From assembly GCA_964439015.1 (NCBI GenBank), contig CAYTMV010000002.1, positions 40,774-104,773 on the forward strand: a stretch of DNA of 64,000 nucleotides. Direction: 5' to 3'. Below are positions 8,161 to 16,881 of this stretch, piece by piece. The notes beneath the pieces are model-generated. The model saw nothing but the letters and a program-made list of their open reading frames with translations, searched no databases and was not told the origin of the DNA. This DNA is from Gemmobacter sp964439015 (GTDB taxonomy: Bacteria > Pseudomonadota > Alphaproteobacteria > Rhodobacterales > Rhodobacteraceae). Within the stretch, counting starts at the first letter, position 1. The number at the start of each line of letters is the position of its first letter. A program made the translations under genes and the position numbers.

Positions 8161-10536
8161 TCAGAACGGCACGTCGTCGGCCTGATCGGCGGGGCGCAGA
8201 AACCCCGCCACCAGCCGCTTGTCGCCCGCCTTGTCAAAGCGCACCGCGACCTTGTCGCCTTCGGTGTCGATCACGGTGCCATAGCCGAACTTGTCGTGAA
8301 ACACCCGGTCGTCCACGTCAAAGGGCGACACGGCGGTGGCGTCGATCACCATGTTCCGCGCCTCGCGCGGTTGTCTGACCGGGCGCTGCGCCGTGCGGTC
8401 CTGCATCCGCTTCCAGCCGGGCGAGTTGTAGACATCGGCGCGCGCCACCCGCTCGTCCAGCCGCGGCGACGCGCCGAACCCACCGCCAAACCCGCCAGCC
8501 GCGGCACCATAGCCGCCGCCGTAAAGACCCGGCGGGGTCAGCACCTCGACATGGGCCTCGGGCAGTTCGTCGATGAAGCGCGAGGGCAGTTGGCTTTGCC
8601 ATTGGCCATAGACCCGACGATTGGCGGCAAAGCTGATGGTGCAAAGGCGTTCGGCCCGGGTGATACCGACATAGGCCAGCCGCCGTTCTTCCTCCAGCCC
8701 GCGCTGCCCGGTCTCATCCAGCGCGCGCTGGCTGGGAAACAGCCCATCCTCCCAGCCCGGCAGAAACACCACCGGAAACTCCAGCCCCTTGGCGCCGTGC
8801 AGGGTCATGATCGTGACCTTTTCCGCCGCCTCCTCGGTGTCATTTTCCATGATGAGCGAGACGTGTTCGAGGAAACCTTGCAGGTTTTCAAACTGCTCCA
8901 GCGCCTTCACGAGTTCCTTGAGGTTGTCCAGCCGCCCCGGCGCCTCGGGCGTCTTGTCGGCCTGCCACATGGCGGTATAGCCGGATTCGTCGAGGATCTG
9001 CTCGGCCAGTTCGATATGGCTGTGGCCAGCCTTCAGCGTGATGGCGTGCCAACGCTCGACCCCGTCGAGAAACGCCCGCAGACCACCCGCCGCCTTGCCG
9101 CCGATGCCCCCCGCCGCCAGCAGCGCCCGCGCGCCGTCAAACAGGCTGCCACCGACCGCGCGGGCCTGCCGGGTGATCTCGGCCTGCCCCTTTTCGCCAA
9201 GGCCCCGCTTGGGCAGGTTGACCACGCGCTCAAAGGCCAGATCGTCGTCCGGGCTGACTGCCAGACGAAAATAGGCCATCGCATCGCGAATCTCGGCCCG
9301 TTCATAGAAGCGCGGGCCACCGATCACCTTGTAAGGCAGGCCGATGGTCAGAAAACGGTCCTCGAAGGCGCGCATCTGGTGGCTGGCGCGCACCAGGATC
9401 GCCTGCCCCGACAGGCCGACATCGACCCGCCGCTTGCCCGCCGCGATCGCCTCGATCTCCTCGCCGATCCAGCGCGCCTCCTCCTCGCCGTCCCAATGGC
9501 CGATCAGGCGCACCGGCTCGCCGCCCTCGGCCTCGGTCCAGAGCGTCTTGCCCAACCGCTCGGAATTGCCGGCAATCACCCCCGAGGCCGCGGCCAGGAT
9601 ATGCGCGGTCGAGCGATAGTTCTGCTCCAGCCGGATCACCTGCGCGCCGGGAAAATCGCGCTCGAACCGCAGGATATTGCCCACCTCGGCACCGCGCCAG
9701 CCATAGATCGACTGATCGTCGTCGCCCACGCAGCAGATGTTGCGATGCGCCTGCGCCAACAGCCGCAGCCACAGATATTGGGCGACGTTGGTATCCTGAT
9801 ACTCGTCCACCAGAATATAGCGCAGCCACCGCTGATACTGCTGCAACACATCCGGATGGGTCTGGAAGATCGTGACCACATGCAGCAGCAGATCGCCGAA
9901 ATCGCAGGCGTTCAGGGTCTTCAACCGCTCCTGATACTGGGCGTAGAGTTCGGTCCCGCGATTGTTGAACCATCCGGCCTCGCCGGCCGGCACCCGATCA
10001 GGGGTCAGGGCGCGGTTTTTCCAGCCGTCGATCATCCCGGCCAGCATCCGCGCGGGCCAGCGTTTCTCGTCGATATTGGCCGCAAGGATCAGCTGTTTCA
10101 TCAGCCGGATCTGGTCGTCGGTATCCAGGATCGTGAAATTCGAGCGCAGCCCCACCAACTCGCCGTGGCGGCGCAGTATCTTGACCGAAAGCGAGTGGAA
10201 GGTGCCCATCCAGGGCATCCCCTCGGCCACTTCGCCCAACAGACGGCCGACACGTTCTTTCATCTCACGCGCGGCCTTGTTGGTGAAGGTCACGGCCAGG
10301 ATCTCGTTCGGGCGGGCCTTGCCGGTGGCCAGAAGATGCGCGATCCGCGTGGTCAGCGCCTTGGTCTTGCCGGTCCCGGCCCCCGCCAGCATCAGCACCG
10401 GGCCATCCAGTGCCATCACCGCGGCGCGTTGGGCATCGTTCAGCCCGTCCATATACGGGGCCGGCCGCGCGGCCATCGCGCGCTGCGAAAGGGGAATCGG
10501 GGCGGGCGCGGTGGCGCTGTCGTCGGGACCAGTCAT
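8161..10536 (-). CDS. uvrD: UvrD/PcrA-type ATP-dependent DNA helicase
   Basis: A 791-residue superfamily 1A helicase. Walker A is GAGTGKT in LNDAQRAAVMALDG...GAGTGKTKALTTRIAHLL, followed by VTFTNKAAREMKERV (motif Ia), ILVDEYQDTN (motif II), GDDDQSIYGWRGAE (motif III), LEQNYRS (motif IV) and VTIMTLHGAKGLEFPVVF and VGITRAERL (motifs V-VI). A Gly/Ala-rich stretch precedes a C-terminal Tudor-like region found in PcrA/UvrD proteins. Expected role is nucleotide excision and mismatch repair and RecA filament removal. The ATG at 10536 is preferred over 10584 because the longer form adds only 16 unconserved residues. Convergent with tldD, 23 bp apart. Confidence 0.95.
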   Translation of the reverse strand: MTGPDDSATAPAPIPLSQRAMAARPAPYMDGLNDAQRAAVMALDGPVLMLAGAGTGKTKALTTRIAHLLATGKARPNEILAVTFTNKAAREMKERVGRLLGEVAEGMPWMGTFHSLSVKILRRHGELVGLRSNFTILDTDDQIRLMKQLILAANIDEKRWPARMLAGMIDGWKNRALTPDRVPAGEAGWFNNRGTELYAQYQERLKTLNACDFGDLLLHVVTIFQTHPDVLQQYQRWLRYILVDEYQDTNVAQYLWLRLLAQAHRNICCVGDDDQSIYGWRGAEVGNILRFERDFPGAQVIRLEQNYRSTAHILAAASGVIAGNSERLGKTLWTEAEGGEPVRLIGHWDGEEEARWIGEEIEAIAAGKRRVDVGLSGQAILVRASHQMRAFEDRFLTIGLPYKVIGGPRFYERAEIRDAMAYFRLAVSPDDDLAFERVVNLPKRGLGEKGQAEITRQARAVGGSLFDGARALLAAGGIGGKAAGGLRAFLDGVERWHAITLKAGHSHIELAEQILDESGYTAMWQADKTPEAPGRLDNLKELVKALEQFENLQGFLEHVSLIMENDTEEAAEKVTIMTLHGAKGLEFPVVFLPGWEDGLFPSQRALDETGQRGLEEERRLAYVGITRAERLCTISFAANRRVYGQWQSQLPSRFIDELPEAHVEVLTPPGLYGGGYGAAAGGFGGGFGASPRLDERVARADVYNSPGWKRMQDRTAQRPVRQPREARNMVIDATAVSPFDVDDRVFHDKFGYGTVIDTEGDKVAVRFDKAGDKRLVAGFLRPADQADDVPF

Positions 10537-10605
10537 AAGGTCAGGATAGCGCCCCGCGCAGGGCATGAAAAGCCCACCGTTCACGGATCGTTCACGCCCC
10601 CAGAG

Positions 10606-10648
10606 TTTGCAGCAGCAAAGTTGTCTTGAATATTTCGCAAAACTTTGC
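10606..10648. promoter_or_regulatory. Inverted repeats upstream of pyruvate carboxylase
   Basis: Two nested symmetries lie 85-127 bp before the pyc start: TTTGC-AGCA-GCAAA at 10606-10619, and an 8-bp perfect inverted repeat GCAAAGTT (10615-10622) / AACTTTGC (10641-10648). The clustered GCAAA/TTTGC half-sites look like a regulator-binding region in the shared uvrD/pyc promoter area; the binding protein is not known. Confidence 0.45.
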
Positions 10649-10732
10649 AGTGCGTCGCTTTCGCGCCTTGCGCCGCGCTGCGGCGCACATAGAGTGCCGG
10701 CAATTTCGACTTGCCGTCACCGAGGGGGACCC

Positions 10733-13700
10733 ATGGCCGCGTTCAAGAAGATACTGGTTGCCAACCGGGGCGAGATCGCCATCCGCGTGATGCGCGCCGC
10801 GACCGAACTGGGCAAGAAGACCGTGGCGGTCTATGCCGAGGAAGACAAGCTGTCGTTGCACCGCTTCAAGGCCGACGAGGCCTATCTGATCGGTGAAGGC
10901 CTCAGCCCGGTCGGCGCCTATCTCTCGATCCCGGAAATCATCCGTGTGGCCAAGGCCTCGGGCGCGGATGCGATCCATCCGGGCTATGGCCTTTTGTCGG
11001 AAAATCCTGATTTCGTCGAGGCTTGCACCGCCGCCGGCATCACCTTCATCGGCCCGAGGGCCGAGACGATGCGGTCCTTGGGCGACAAGGCCAGCGCGAG
11101 GCGGGTGGCCATGGCCGCAGGCGTGCCGGTGATCCCCGCGACCGAAGTGCTGGGCGATGATTTCGAGGCGATCAAGCGCGAGGCGGCCGAGATCGGCTAT
11201 CCCCTGATGCTGAAGGCCAGCTGGGGCGGCGGCGGGCGCGGGATGCGCCCGATCAACGGCCCGGACGAGCTGGAGGCCAAGGTGCTGGAAGGCCGGCGCG
11301 AGGCGCAGGCGGCCTTTGGCAATGGCGAGGGCTATCTGGAAAAGATGATCCTGCGCGCCCGCCATGTCGAGGTGCAGATCCTTGGCGACAAGCACGGGAA
11401 TATCTATCACCTTTATGAACGCGACTGCACCGTGCAGCGCCGCAACCAGAAGGTCGTCGAGCGCGCGCCGGCCCCCTATCTGTCCGACGCCCAGCGCGCC
11501 GAGATCTGCGAGCTGGGCCGCCGCATCTGCGCGCATGTGAATTATGAATGTGCAGGCACCGTCGAGTTCCTGATGGATATGGACTCGGGCAAGTTCTACT
11601 TCATCGAGGTGAACCCCCGCGTGCAGGTCGAACACACCGTCACCGAAGAAGTGACCGGCATCGACATCGTGCAGGCCCAGATCAAGATCGCCGAAGGCGA
11701 GACGTTGGCGCAGGCCACCGGCGCCGCCTCGCAATCCGAGGTCACGCTGTCGGGCCACGCGCTGCAATGCCGCGTCACCACCGAAGATCCGCAGAACAAC
11801 TTCATCCCCGACTATGGCCGGATCTCGGCCTATCGCACCGCGACCGGCATGGGCATCCGTCTGGATGGCGGCACGGCTTACGCGGGCGCGGTCATCACCC
11901 GCTATTACGACTCGCTGCTGGTGAAGGTCACGGCCTGGGCGCAAACGCCCGAGCAGGCGATCTCGCGCATGCATCGCGCGCTGGCCGAATTTCGTATTCG
12001 TGGCGTCTCGACCAACATCGCCTTTGTCGAAAACCTGCTGAAGCACCCGACCTTCCTGAACGACACCTACACGACCAAGTTCATCGACACGACGCCCGAG
12101 CTGTTCAACTTCCGCAAGCGGCAGGACCGGGCGACCAAGATCCTGACCTATATCGCCGACATCACCGTGAACGGCCATCCCGAGACCGCCGGCCGCCCCA
12201 AGCCCGCGGCCGAGGTCAAGGCGCCCCGCGCGCCTGCGCCCAAGGCCGATCCCCTGCCCGGCACCCGCAACCTGCTGGAGGAAAAAGGCCCGCAGGCCGT
12301 GGCCGACTGGATGGCGGCGCAAAAGCGCGTGCTGTTGACCGACACCACCATGCGCGACGGCCACCAGTCGCTGCTGGCCACCCGGATGCGCAGCTATGAC
12401 ATGGTCAAGGCGGCCCCGGCCTATGCGGCCAACCTGCCACAGCTGTTCTCGGTCGAGTGCTGGGGCGGGGCCACCTTCGACGTGGCCTATCGCTTCTTGC
12501 AGGAATGTCCGTGGCAGCGCCTGCGCGACCTGCGCGCGGCCATGCCCAACCTGATGACGCAGATGCTGCTGCGCGCCTCGAACGGCGTGGGCTATACCAA
12601 CTATCCCGACAATGTCGTGCAGTCCTTCGTCAAGCAGGCGGCCGAAACCGGGGTGGACGTGTTCCGCGTGTTCGACAGCCTGAACTGGGTCGAGAACATG
12701 CGCGTCGCCATGGATGCGGTGCTGGAGGCGGGCAAGGTCTGCGAAGGCACGATCTGCTACACCGGCGACCTGCTGGACCCGGCACGGCCGAAATATGACC
12801 TGAAATACTATCTCGACCGCGCGCGAGAGCTGAAATCCGCCGGCGCCCATGTGCTGGGCCTGAAGGACATGGCGGGCCTGCTGAAACCCGCGCAGGCGCG
12901 GATCCTCATCAAGGCGCTGAAGGAAGAGGTCGGCCTGCCGATCCACTTCCACACCCACGACACCTCGGGCATTGCCGGGGCGACCGTGCTGGCTGCCTGC
13001 GATGCGGGCGTCGATGCGGTGGATGCGGCGATGGACGCGTTTTCGGGCGGCACCTCGCAGCCCTGCCTCGGCTCGATCGTCGAGGCGCTGCGCCATACCG
13101 AGCGGGACACCGGACTCGACATCGAAGCGGTGCGCGAGATGTCGAACTATTGGGAGCATGTGCGCGCCCAGTATGCGGCGTTCGAATCGGGTCTGCCCGC
13201 CCCCGCCTCGGAGGTCTATCTGCACGAGATGCCCGGCGGCCAGTTCACCAACCTCAAGGCGCAGGCCCGCAGCCTTGGTCTGGAAGAGCGGTGGCCCGAG
13301 GTCGCGCAGGCCTACGCCGATGCCAACCAGATGTTTGGCGATATCGTGAAGGTCACGCCCTCGTCCAAGGTGGTGGGCGACATGGCGCTGATGATGGTGG
13401 CCCAGGGCCTGACCCGCGCGCAGGTCGAGGACCCGGCTGTCGACGTGGCCTTCCCCGACTCGGTCATCGACATGATGAAGGGCAATCTCGGCCAACCCCA
13501 TGGCGGCTGGCCCGAGGGCATCCAGCGCAAGGCCCTGAAGGGTGAAACCCCGCTGACCACCCGTCCGGGCGCAGGCATGGCCCCGGTCGATCTGGAGGCC
13601 ACCCGCGCCAAGCTGTCGGCCGATCTGGAGGGCTTCAAGGTCGATGACGAGGACCTGAACGGCTACCTGATGTATCCCAAGGTCTTCCTTGATTACATGG

Positions 13701-14173
13701 GTCGCCACCGCCACTACGGCCCGGTCCGCACCTTGCCCACCCGCACCTTCTTTTACGGGATGGAACCGGGTGAGGAGATCTCGGTCGAAATCGCGCCCGG
13801 CAAGACGCTCGAAGTGCGCCTGCAAGCCGTGGGCGAGACCGGCGATGACGGCGACGCCAAGGTGTTCTTTGAACTCAACGGCCAGCCGCGCGTGATACGG
13901 GTGCCGAACCGGGCGGTGAAAGCCAAGACCGCCGCCAAACCCAAGGCGCAGGAAGGCAATTCCAACCATATCGGCGCGCCGATGCCGGGCTCGGTCGCGG
14001 GGGTCGCGGTCACCGTGGGCCAGAAGGTGCGCGCGGGCGACCTGCTGCTGACGATCGAGGCGATGAAGATGGAGACCGGCCTGCATGCCGACCGCGAAGC
14101 GACGGTCAAGGCTCTGCACGTCCAGACCGGCAGCCAGATCGAGGCCAAGGATCTGCTGATCGAACTGGAGTGA
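10733..14173 (+). CDS. pyc: Pyruvate carboxylase
   Basis: A 1146-residue single-chain biotin enzyme making oxaloacetate from pyruvate and bicarbonate. Domains in order: biotin carboxylase N-domain (KILVANRGEIAIRVMRAATE), ATP-grasp (residues about 120-450, with ERDCTVQRRNQKVVE and EVNPRVQVEHTVTEE), carboxyltransferase barrel starting at DTTMRDGHQSLLATRMRS (about residue 538), and the biotinyl domain with EAMKMETG near residue 1110, whose lysine carries biotin. The length matches the alpha4-type enzyme. The ATG at 10733 follows GAGGGGGACCC. A terminator follows at once. Confidence 0.98.
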   Translation: MAAFKKILVANRGEIAIRVMRAATELGKKTVAVYAEEDKLSLHRFKADEAYLIGEGLSPVGAYLSIPEIIRVAKASGADAIHPGYGLLSENPDFVEACTAAGITFIGPRAETMRSLGDKASARRVAMAAGVPVIPATEVLGDDFEAIKREAAEIGYPLMLKASWGGGGRGMRPINGPDELEAKVLEGRREAQAAFGNGEGYLEKMILRARHVEVQILGDKHGNIYHLYERDCTVQRRNQKVVERAPAPYLSDAQRAEICELGRRICAHVNYECAGTVEFLMDMDSGKFYFIEVNPRVQVEHTVTEEVTGIDIVQAQIKIAEGETLAQATGAASQSEVTLSGHALQCRVTTEDPQNNFIPDYGRISAYRTATGMGIRLDGGTAYAGAVITRYYDSLLVKVTAWAQTPEQAISRMHRALAEFRIRGVSTNIAFVENLLKHPTFLNDTYTTKFIDTTPELFNFRKRQDRATKILTYIADITVNGHPETAGRPKPAAEVKAPRAPAPKADPLPGTRNLLEEKGPQAVADWMAAQKRVLLTDTTMRDGHQSLLATRMRSYDMVKAAPAYAANLPQLFSVECWGGATFDVAYRFLQECPWQRLRDLRAAMPNLMTQMLLRASNGVGYTNYPDNVVQSFVKQAAETGVDVFRVFDSLNWVENMRVAMDAVLEAGKVCEGTICYTGDLLDPARPKYDLKYYLDRARELKSAGAHVLGLKDMAGLLKPAQARILIKALKEEVGLPIHFHTHDTSGIAGATVLAACDAGVDAVDAAMDAFSGGTSQPCLGSIVEALRHTERDTGLDIEAVREMSNYWEHVRAQYAAFESGLPAPASEVYLHEMPGGQFTNLKAQARSLGLEERWPEVAQAYADANQMFGDIVKVTPSSKVVGDMALMMVAQGLTRAQVEDPAVDVAFPDSVIDMMKGNLGQPHGGWPEGIQRKALKGETPLTTRPGAGMAPVDLEATRAKLSADLEGFKVDDEDLNGYLMYPKVFLDYMGRHRHYGPVRTLPTRTFFYGMEPGEEISVEIAPGKTLEVRLQAVGETGDDGDAKVFFELNGQPRVIRVPNRAVKAKTAAKPKAQEGNSNHIGAPMPGSVAGVAVTVGQKVRAGDLLLTIEAMKMETGLHADREATVKALHVQTGSQIEAKDLLIELE

Positions 14174-14192
14174 GGCAGCCCCTCGCACCGTA

Positions 14193-14219
14193 AAAAGGGG
14201 GGCCATCGGCCCCCCTTTT
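14193..14219. terminator. Bidirectional intrinsic terminator between pyc and csbD
   Basis: A 12-bp perfect inverted repeat, AAAAGGGGGGCC / GGCCCCCCTTTT, with an ATC loop lies between the convergent pyc and csbD genes. The A and T tracts allow termination in both directions. Confidence 0.85.
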
Positions 14220-14236
14220 CCGTTCAGCCGTCCGGA

Positions 14237-14434
14237 TCAACGGCCTGACAGAAACTTGTCCACTTCGCGCTCGGCCTCTTCGCGGGTCTTGCCGTAACGC
14301 TCTTGCACCAGACCGGCCAGTTTGTCCTTGTGACCCTCGGCCTGATCCAGCTCGTCATCGGTCAGCTTGCCCCAGAGGATCTTGGCTTCGCCCTTCAGCT
14401 GCTTCCACTTGCCAGCCATCTGATCGCTGTTCAT
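14237..14434 (-). CDS. CsbD family stress-response protein
   Basis: A 65-residue hydrophilic protein, MNSDQMAGKWKQLKGEAKIL at the start, with WGKLTDDELDQAEGHKDKLAGL and a C-terminal REEAEREVDKFL helix, matching the CsbD/YjbJ family. These are abundant small proteins induced in general stress, with no known biochemical activity. The ATG at 14434 is preceded by a good Shine-Dalgarno (AAGGAG). A GGAAC-N16-GGTT element just upstream suggests an alternative sigma factor. Confidence 0.92.
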   Translation of the reverse strand: MNSDQMAGKWKQLKGEAKILWGKLTDDELDQAEGHKDKLAGLVQERYGKTREEAEREVDKFLSGR

Positions 14435-14481
14435 TTGCAGTCTCCTTTGGTTGCTGCGGCTGTGCCGCTCCATGCCGAGAC

Positions 14482-14506
14482 AACCTGCCGGGCGCAGAAC
14501 GGTTCC
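14482..14506 (-). promoter_or_regulatory. EcfG-like stress promoter of csbD
   Basis: On the minus strand GGAAC and GGTT are separated by 16 nt, close to the EcfG (PhyR-dependent sigma) consensus GGAAC-N16/17-CGTT, and placed 48 nt before the csbD start. One mismatch in the -10 element. The call is inferred from sequence only. Confidence 0.45.
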
Positions 14507-14561
14507 AACCTGCCGCGCAAAGGGCCGCGCGAAAATCTTTCGCTGGTGACTGATTTTTCCC

Positions 14562-14589
14562 TTGCAGCCCCCAGCGTGATCTCATAAAT
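14562..14589 (+). promoter_or_regulatory. Weak candidate promoter of the first tRNA-Gly
   Basis: TTGCAG is followed after 15-16 nt by CATAAAT, about 22 nt before the first tRNA-Gly gene. Spacing is slightly short, so confidence is low. Confidence 0.3.
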
Positions 14590-14610
14590 CCCCGCTCACC
14601 GAGACGGAGT

Positions 14611-14685
14611 GCGGGCGTAGCTCAGGGGTAGAGCATAACCTTGCCAAGGTTAGGGTCGTGAGTTCGAATCTCATCGCCCGCTCCA
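14611..14685 (+). tRNA. tRNA-Gly (anticodon GCC), copy 1
   Basis: A 75-nt tRNA with encoded CCA. The acceptor GCGGGCG pairs with CGCCCGC, the D-loop contains the GGGG of CTCAGGGGTAGAG, the anticodon loop is TTGCCAA (anticodon GCC), and the T arm is GTGAG-TTCGAAT-CTCAT. Identical in sequence to the copy at 14907, including a 5' flanking CGGAGT. Confidence 0.97.
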
Positions 14686-14700
14686 GTCGGAACCGAAAAT

Positions 14701-14722
14701 GGCGCCTTCGGGCGCCTTTTTT
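14701..14722 (+). terminator. Terminator after tRNA-Gly copy 1
   Basis: GGCGCC-TTCG-GGCGCC followed by six T residues, starting 15 nt after the tRNA 3' end; a short, very stable UUCG-loop intrinsic terminator. Confidence 0.88.
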
Positions 14723-14863
14723 CTTGCACCCGCGCCCTGATCCCTCTGCCATCGCGCCAGCCCATCGGGCGATGCCTCGGCCACGTCGATCAAGACATTC
14801 CTTAGTCTTTTCAGCAACTTCCGACGTGCCTGCGGGATTTGTAACGTTTTCCCGCAAACCCTC

Positions 14864-14892
14864 TTGCGCAGCGCCGCCGCCTTCGCTAGAAC
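14864..14892 (+). promoter_or_regulatory. Candidate promoter of tRNA-Gly copy 2
   Basis: TTGCGC and TAGAAC are separated by exactly 17 nt, 14 bp before the second tRNA-Gly gene. Position and spacing fit a sigma70-type promoter. Confidence 0.5.
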
Positions 14893-14906
14893 CCGCGCCA
14901 CGGAGT

Positions 14907-14981
14907 GCGGGCGTAGCTCAGGGGTAGAGCATAACCTTGCCAAGGTTAGGGTCGTGAGTTCGAATCTCATCGCCCGCTCCA
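14907..14981 (+). tRNA. tRNA-Gly (anticodon GCC), copy 2
   Basis: Base-for-base identical to the tRNA at 14611-14685, CCA encoded, again preceded by CGGAGT. It has its own promoter-like sequence and its own terminator, so the two copies appear to be separate transcription units. Confidence 0.97.
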
Positions 14982-14989
14982 ATCAAAAC

Positions 14990-15019
14990 GGCCTCCCTTG
15001 CGGGAGGCCTTTTGCTTTT
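14990..15019 (+). terminator. Terminator after tRNA-Gly copy 2
   Basis: GGCCTCCC-TTGC-GGGAGGCC followed by TTTTGCTTTT, 8 nt after the tRNA end. Confidence 0.85.
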
Positions 15020-15092
15020 CTGCCCCCCGCATCGCCCCTTTCCCCACGCCCCCCGCTGCGCTATCACCCGGCCAAGCAGCAAGGAGCATCCC

Positions 15093-15680
15093 ATGCGTCA
15101 GGCCCGGATCACCCGCACCACCAATGAAACCGCAATCACGGTCGAGGTGAACCTCGATGGCGAGGGCGCGGGCCGGATGGAGACCGGGGTGGGCTTTTTC
15201 GACCATATGCTCGACCAGTTGTCGCGCCATTCGCTGATCGACATCATTGTGCAGGCCAAGGGCGATCTGCATATCGACGATCACCACACGGTCGAGGATT
15301 GCGGCATCGCGCTGGGTCAGGCCCTGGCGCAGGCGCTGGGCGACAAGCGCGGCATCCGCCGCTATGGCGAATGCCGGCTGGCGATGGATGACGCGCAGGT
15401 GGAATGTGCGCTGGACCTCTCGGGCCGGCCGTTCCTGGTCTGGAACATCCCCTTCCCCACCGCCAAGATCGGCACCTTCGACACCGAACTGGTGCGCGAG
15501 TTCTTTCAGGCGCTGTCCACCCATGGCGGCATCACGCTGCACCTCGACCTGCGCCACGGCTTCAACAGCCACCACATCGCCGAGGCCGCCTTCAAGGCCG
15601 TGGCCCGCGCCCTGCGCGCGGCGGTCGAGCCAGACCCGCGCCGCGCCGGCATGATCCCCTCGACCAAGGGGGCGCTGTGA
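15093..15680 (+). CDS. hisB: Imidazoleglycerol-phosphate dehydratase
   Basis: A 195-residue monofunctional IGPD, sixth step of histidine synthesis. The two metal-binding motifs are visible as DHHTVEDCGIALGQAL and SHHIAEAAFKAVARAL, and METGVGFFDHMLDQLSRHS is the N-terminal signature. It lacks the phosphatase domain of the enterobacterial fusion. The ATG at 15093 has AAGGAG 6 nt upstream. Its TGA overlaps the hisH ATG (TGATG). Confidence 0.97.
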   Translation: MRQARITRTTNETAITVEVNLDGEGAGRMETGVGFFDHMLDQLSRHSLIDIIVQAKGDLHIDDHHTVEDCGIALGQALAQALGDKRGIRRYGECRLAMDDAQVECALDLSGRPFLVWNIPFPTAKIGTFDTELVREFFQALSTHGGITLHLDLRHGFNSHHIAEAAFKAVARALRAAVEPDPRRAGMIPSTKGAL

Positions 15681-16318
15681 TGCTGACCGTTCTGGTCGAT
15701 TACGAAAGCGGCAACCTGCACTCGGCTGAAAAGGCGTTTCAGCGCATGGCGGTCGAGACGGGCGCGGGCGATGTGATCGTGTCGTCGCGCCCCGAAGATG
15801 TGGCCCGCGCCGACCGGATCGTGCTGCCGGGTGACGGCGCCTTTCCGGCCTGCCGCAAGGCGCTGGGCGCGCATGGCGGCTTGTTCGAAGCGATCGAGGA
15901 AGCCGTGCGCGTGAAGGGCCGGCCCTTCCTTGGAATTTGCGTCGGCATGCAGATGATGGCCACCTGGGGCCGCGAATATGAAGATACAGCCGGCTTTGAC
16001 TGGGTTTCGGGCGAGGTGACACGCATCATCCCGGCCGATCCGGCGCTGAAAGTGCCGCATATGGGCTGGAACGATCTGGTGATCGACAATCCCCATCCGG
16101 TGCTGGCGGGGATCGCCACCGGCGATCACGCCTATTTCGTCCACAGCTATGCCTTCCGCGTGGCGCACCCGGCCGATCTGCTGGCGCATGTCGAATATGG
16201 CGGGCCGATCACCGCGATCATCGGCACCGGCACCATGGTCGGCACCCAGTTCCACCCCGAGAAAAGCCAGTCCACCGGCCTGCGCCTGATCGGCAATTTC
16301 CTGCGCTGGAAACCGTAA
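15680..16318 (+). CDS. hisH: Imidazole glycerol phosphate synthase, glutaminase subunit
   Basis: A 212-residue class I glutamine amidotransferase. The nucleophile is the Cys of GICVGMQM near residue 87, and the His/Glu of the triad are in QFHPEKSQ close to the C terminus. It feeds ammonia to HisF. Translation is coupled to hisB by a TGATG overlap. A perfect hairpin spans its stop codon. Confidence 0.97.
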   Translation: MLTVLVDYESGNLHSAEKAFQRMAVETGAGDVIVSSRPEDVARADRIVLPGDGAFPACRKALGAHGGLFEAIEEAVRVKGRPFLGICVGMQMMATWGREYEDTAGFDWVSGEVTRIIPADPALKVPHMGWNDLVIDNPHPVLAGIATGDHAYFVHSYAFRVAHPADLLAHVEYGGPITAIIGTGTMVGTQFHPEKSQSTGLRLIGNFLRWKP

Positions 16319-16337
16319 GGGGGCGCTGCCCCCTTAC
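16315..16337. terminator. Hairpin spanning the hisH stop codon
   Basis: A 10-bp perfect inverted repeat GTAAGGGGGC / GCCCCCTTAC with a 3-nt loop sits between the convergent hisH and the DUF2147 gene. There is no U tract, so it may act as a weak bidirectional terminator or mRNA stabiliser. Confidence 0.5.
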
Positions 16338-16338
16338 C

Positions 16339-16722
16339 TCACTTCACCCGCTTCCAGCTTTGCTTGGCGCAGATCAGCCCGCCGGCCACGCAGCCCGACA
16401 GCTTCATCGCATCACCATTGAGGCCGATCTTTCCCACATAGGTCTTGCCATTCGAGGGCCGCCAGACCTTGCCTTCATAGGCACCCGCCCCGGCCGGGAC
16501 CATGTCGATCACGATCTGCTTGCCGTTATTGGGCGAGGCGAACTCGGCCCCGGCCTTGAAGCTGCGGGTGATATGCCCGCAAAAGGCCGGCCCGCAAGGC
16601 GCAATGGTGACATGGGCATAGGCGCCGTCATCCTCCTGCGTCTGCCACACCCCCTCCAGCGGGTCGGCCGCTGCCGCCCCGGCCAGGGCCGCAAATGCCA
16701 CTGCGATCATCCAGTGTTTCAT
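16339..16722 (-). CDS. DUF2147 domain secreted protein
   Basis: A 127-residue protein with a signal peptide (residues 1-19, ending AGAAAADP) and a DUF2147 beta-barrel-like domain: GVWQTQEDDGAYAHVTIAPC near the start and GKVWRPSNGKTYVGKIGL then LSGCVAGGLICAKQSWKRV at the end. Four cysteines suggest two disulfides in the periplasm. Function is unknown for the family. It lies antisense between hisH and hisA, so it splits the histidine genes into two plus-strand blocks. The start at 16722 follows GGAGGAAACCCG on the minus strand. Confidence 0.88.
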   Translation of the reverse strand: MKHWMIAVAFAALAGAAAADPLEGVWQTQEDDGAYAHVTIAPCGPAFCGHITRSFKAGAEFASPNNGKQIVIDMVPAGAGAYEGKVWRPSNGKTYVGKIGLNGDAMKLSGCVAGGLICAKQSWKRVK

Positions 16723-16881
16723 CGGGTTTCCTCCTCCCCAGATCCTCTGCGGCGATGATCGGCACGGGACACGGATTCCCGCAAGCATGACGTCGGGTCC
16801 GCCAGTGGCGTCCTGCCGTGCTGGACAGGGACCGCGCTTTGCGTCTATGCCCATGCGCGCAAGCCATAGCGGAGACCGCCG

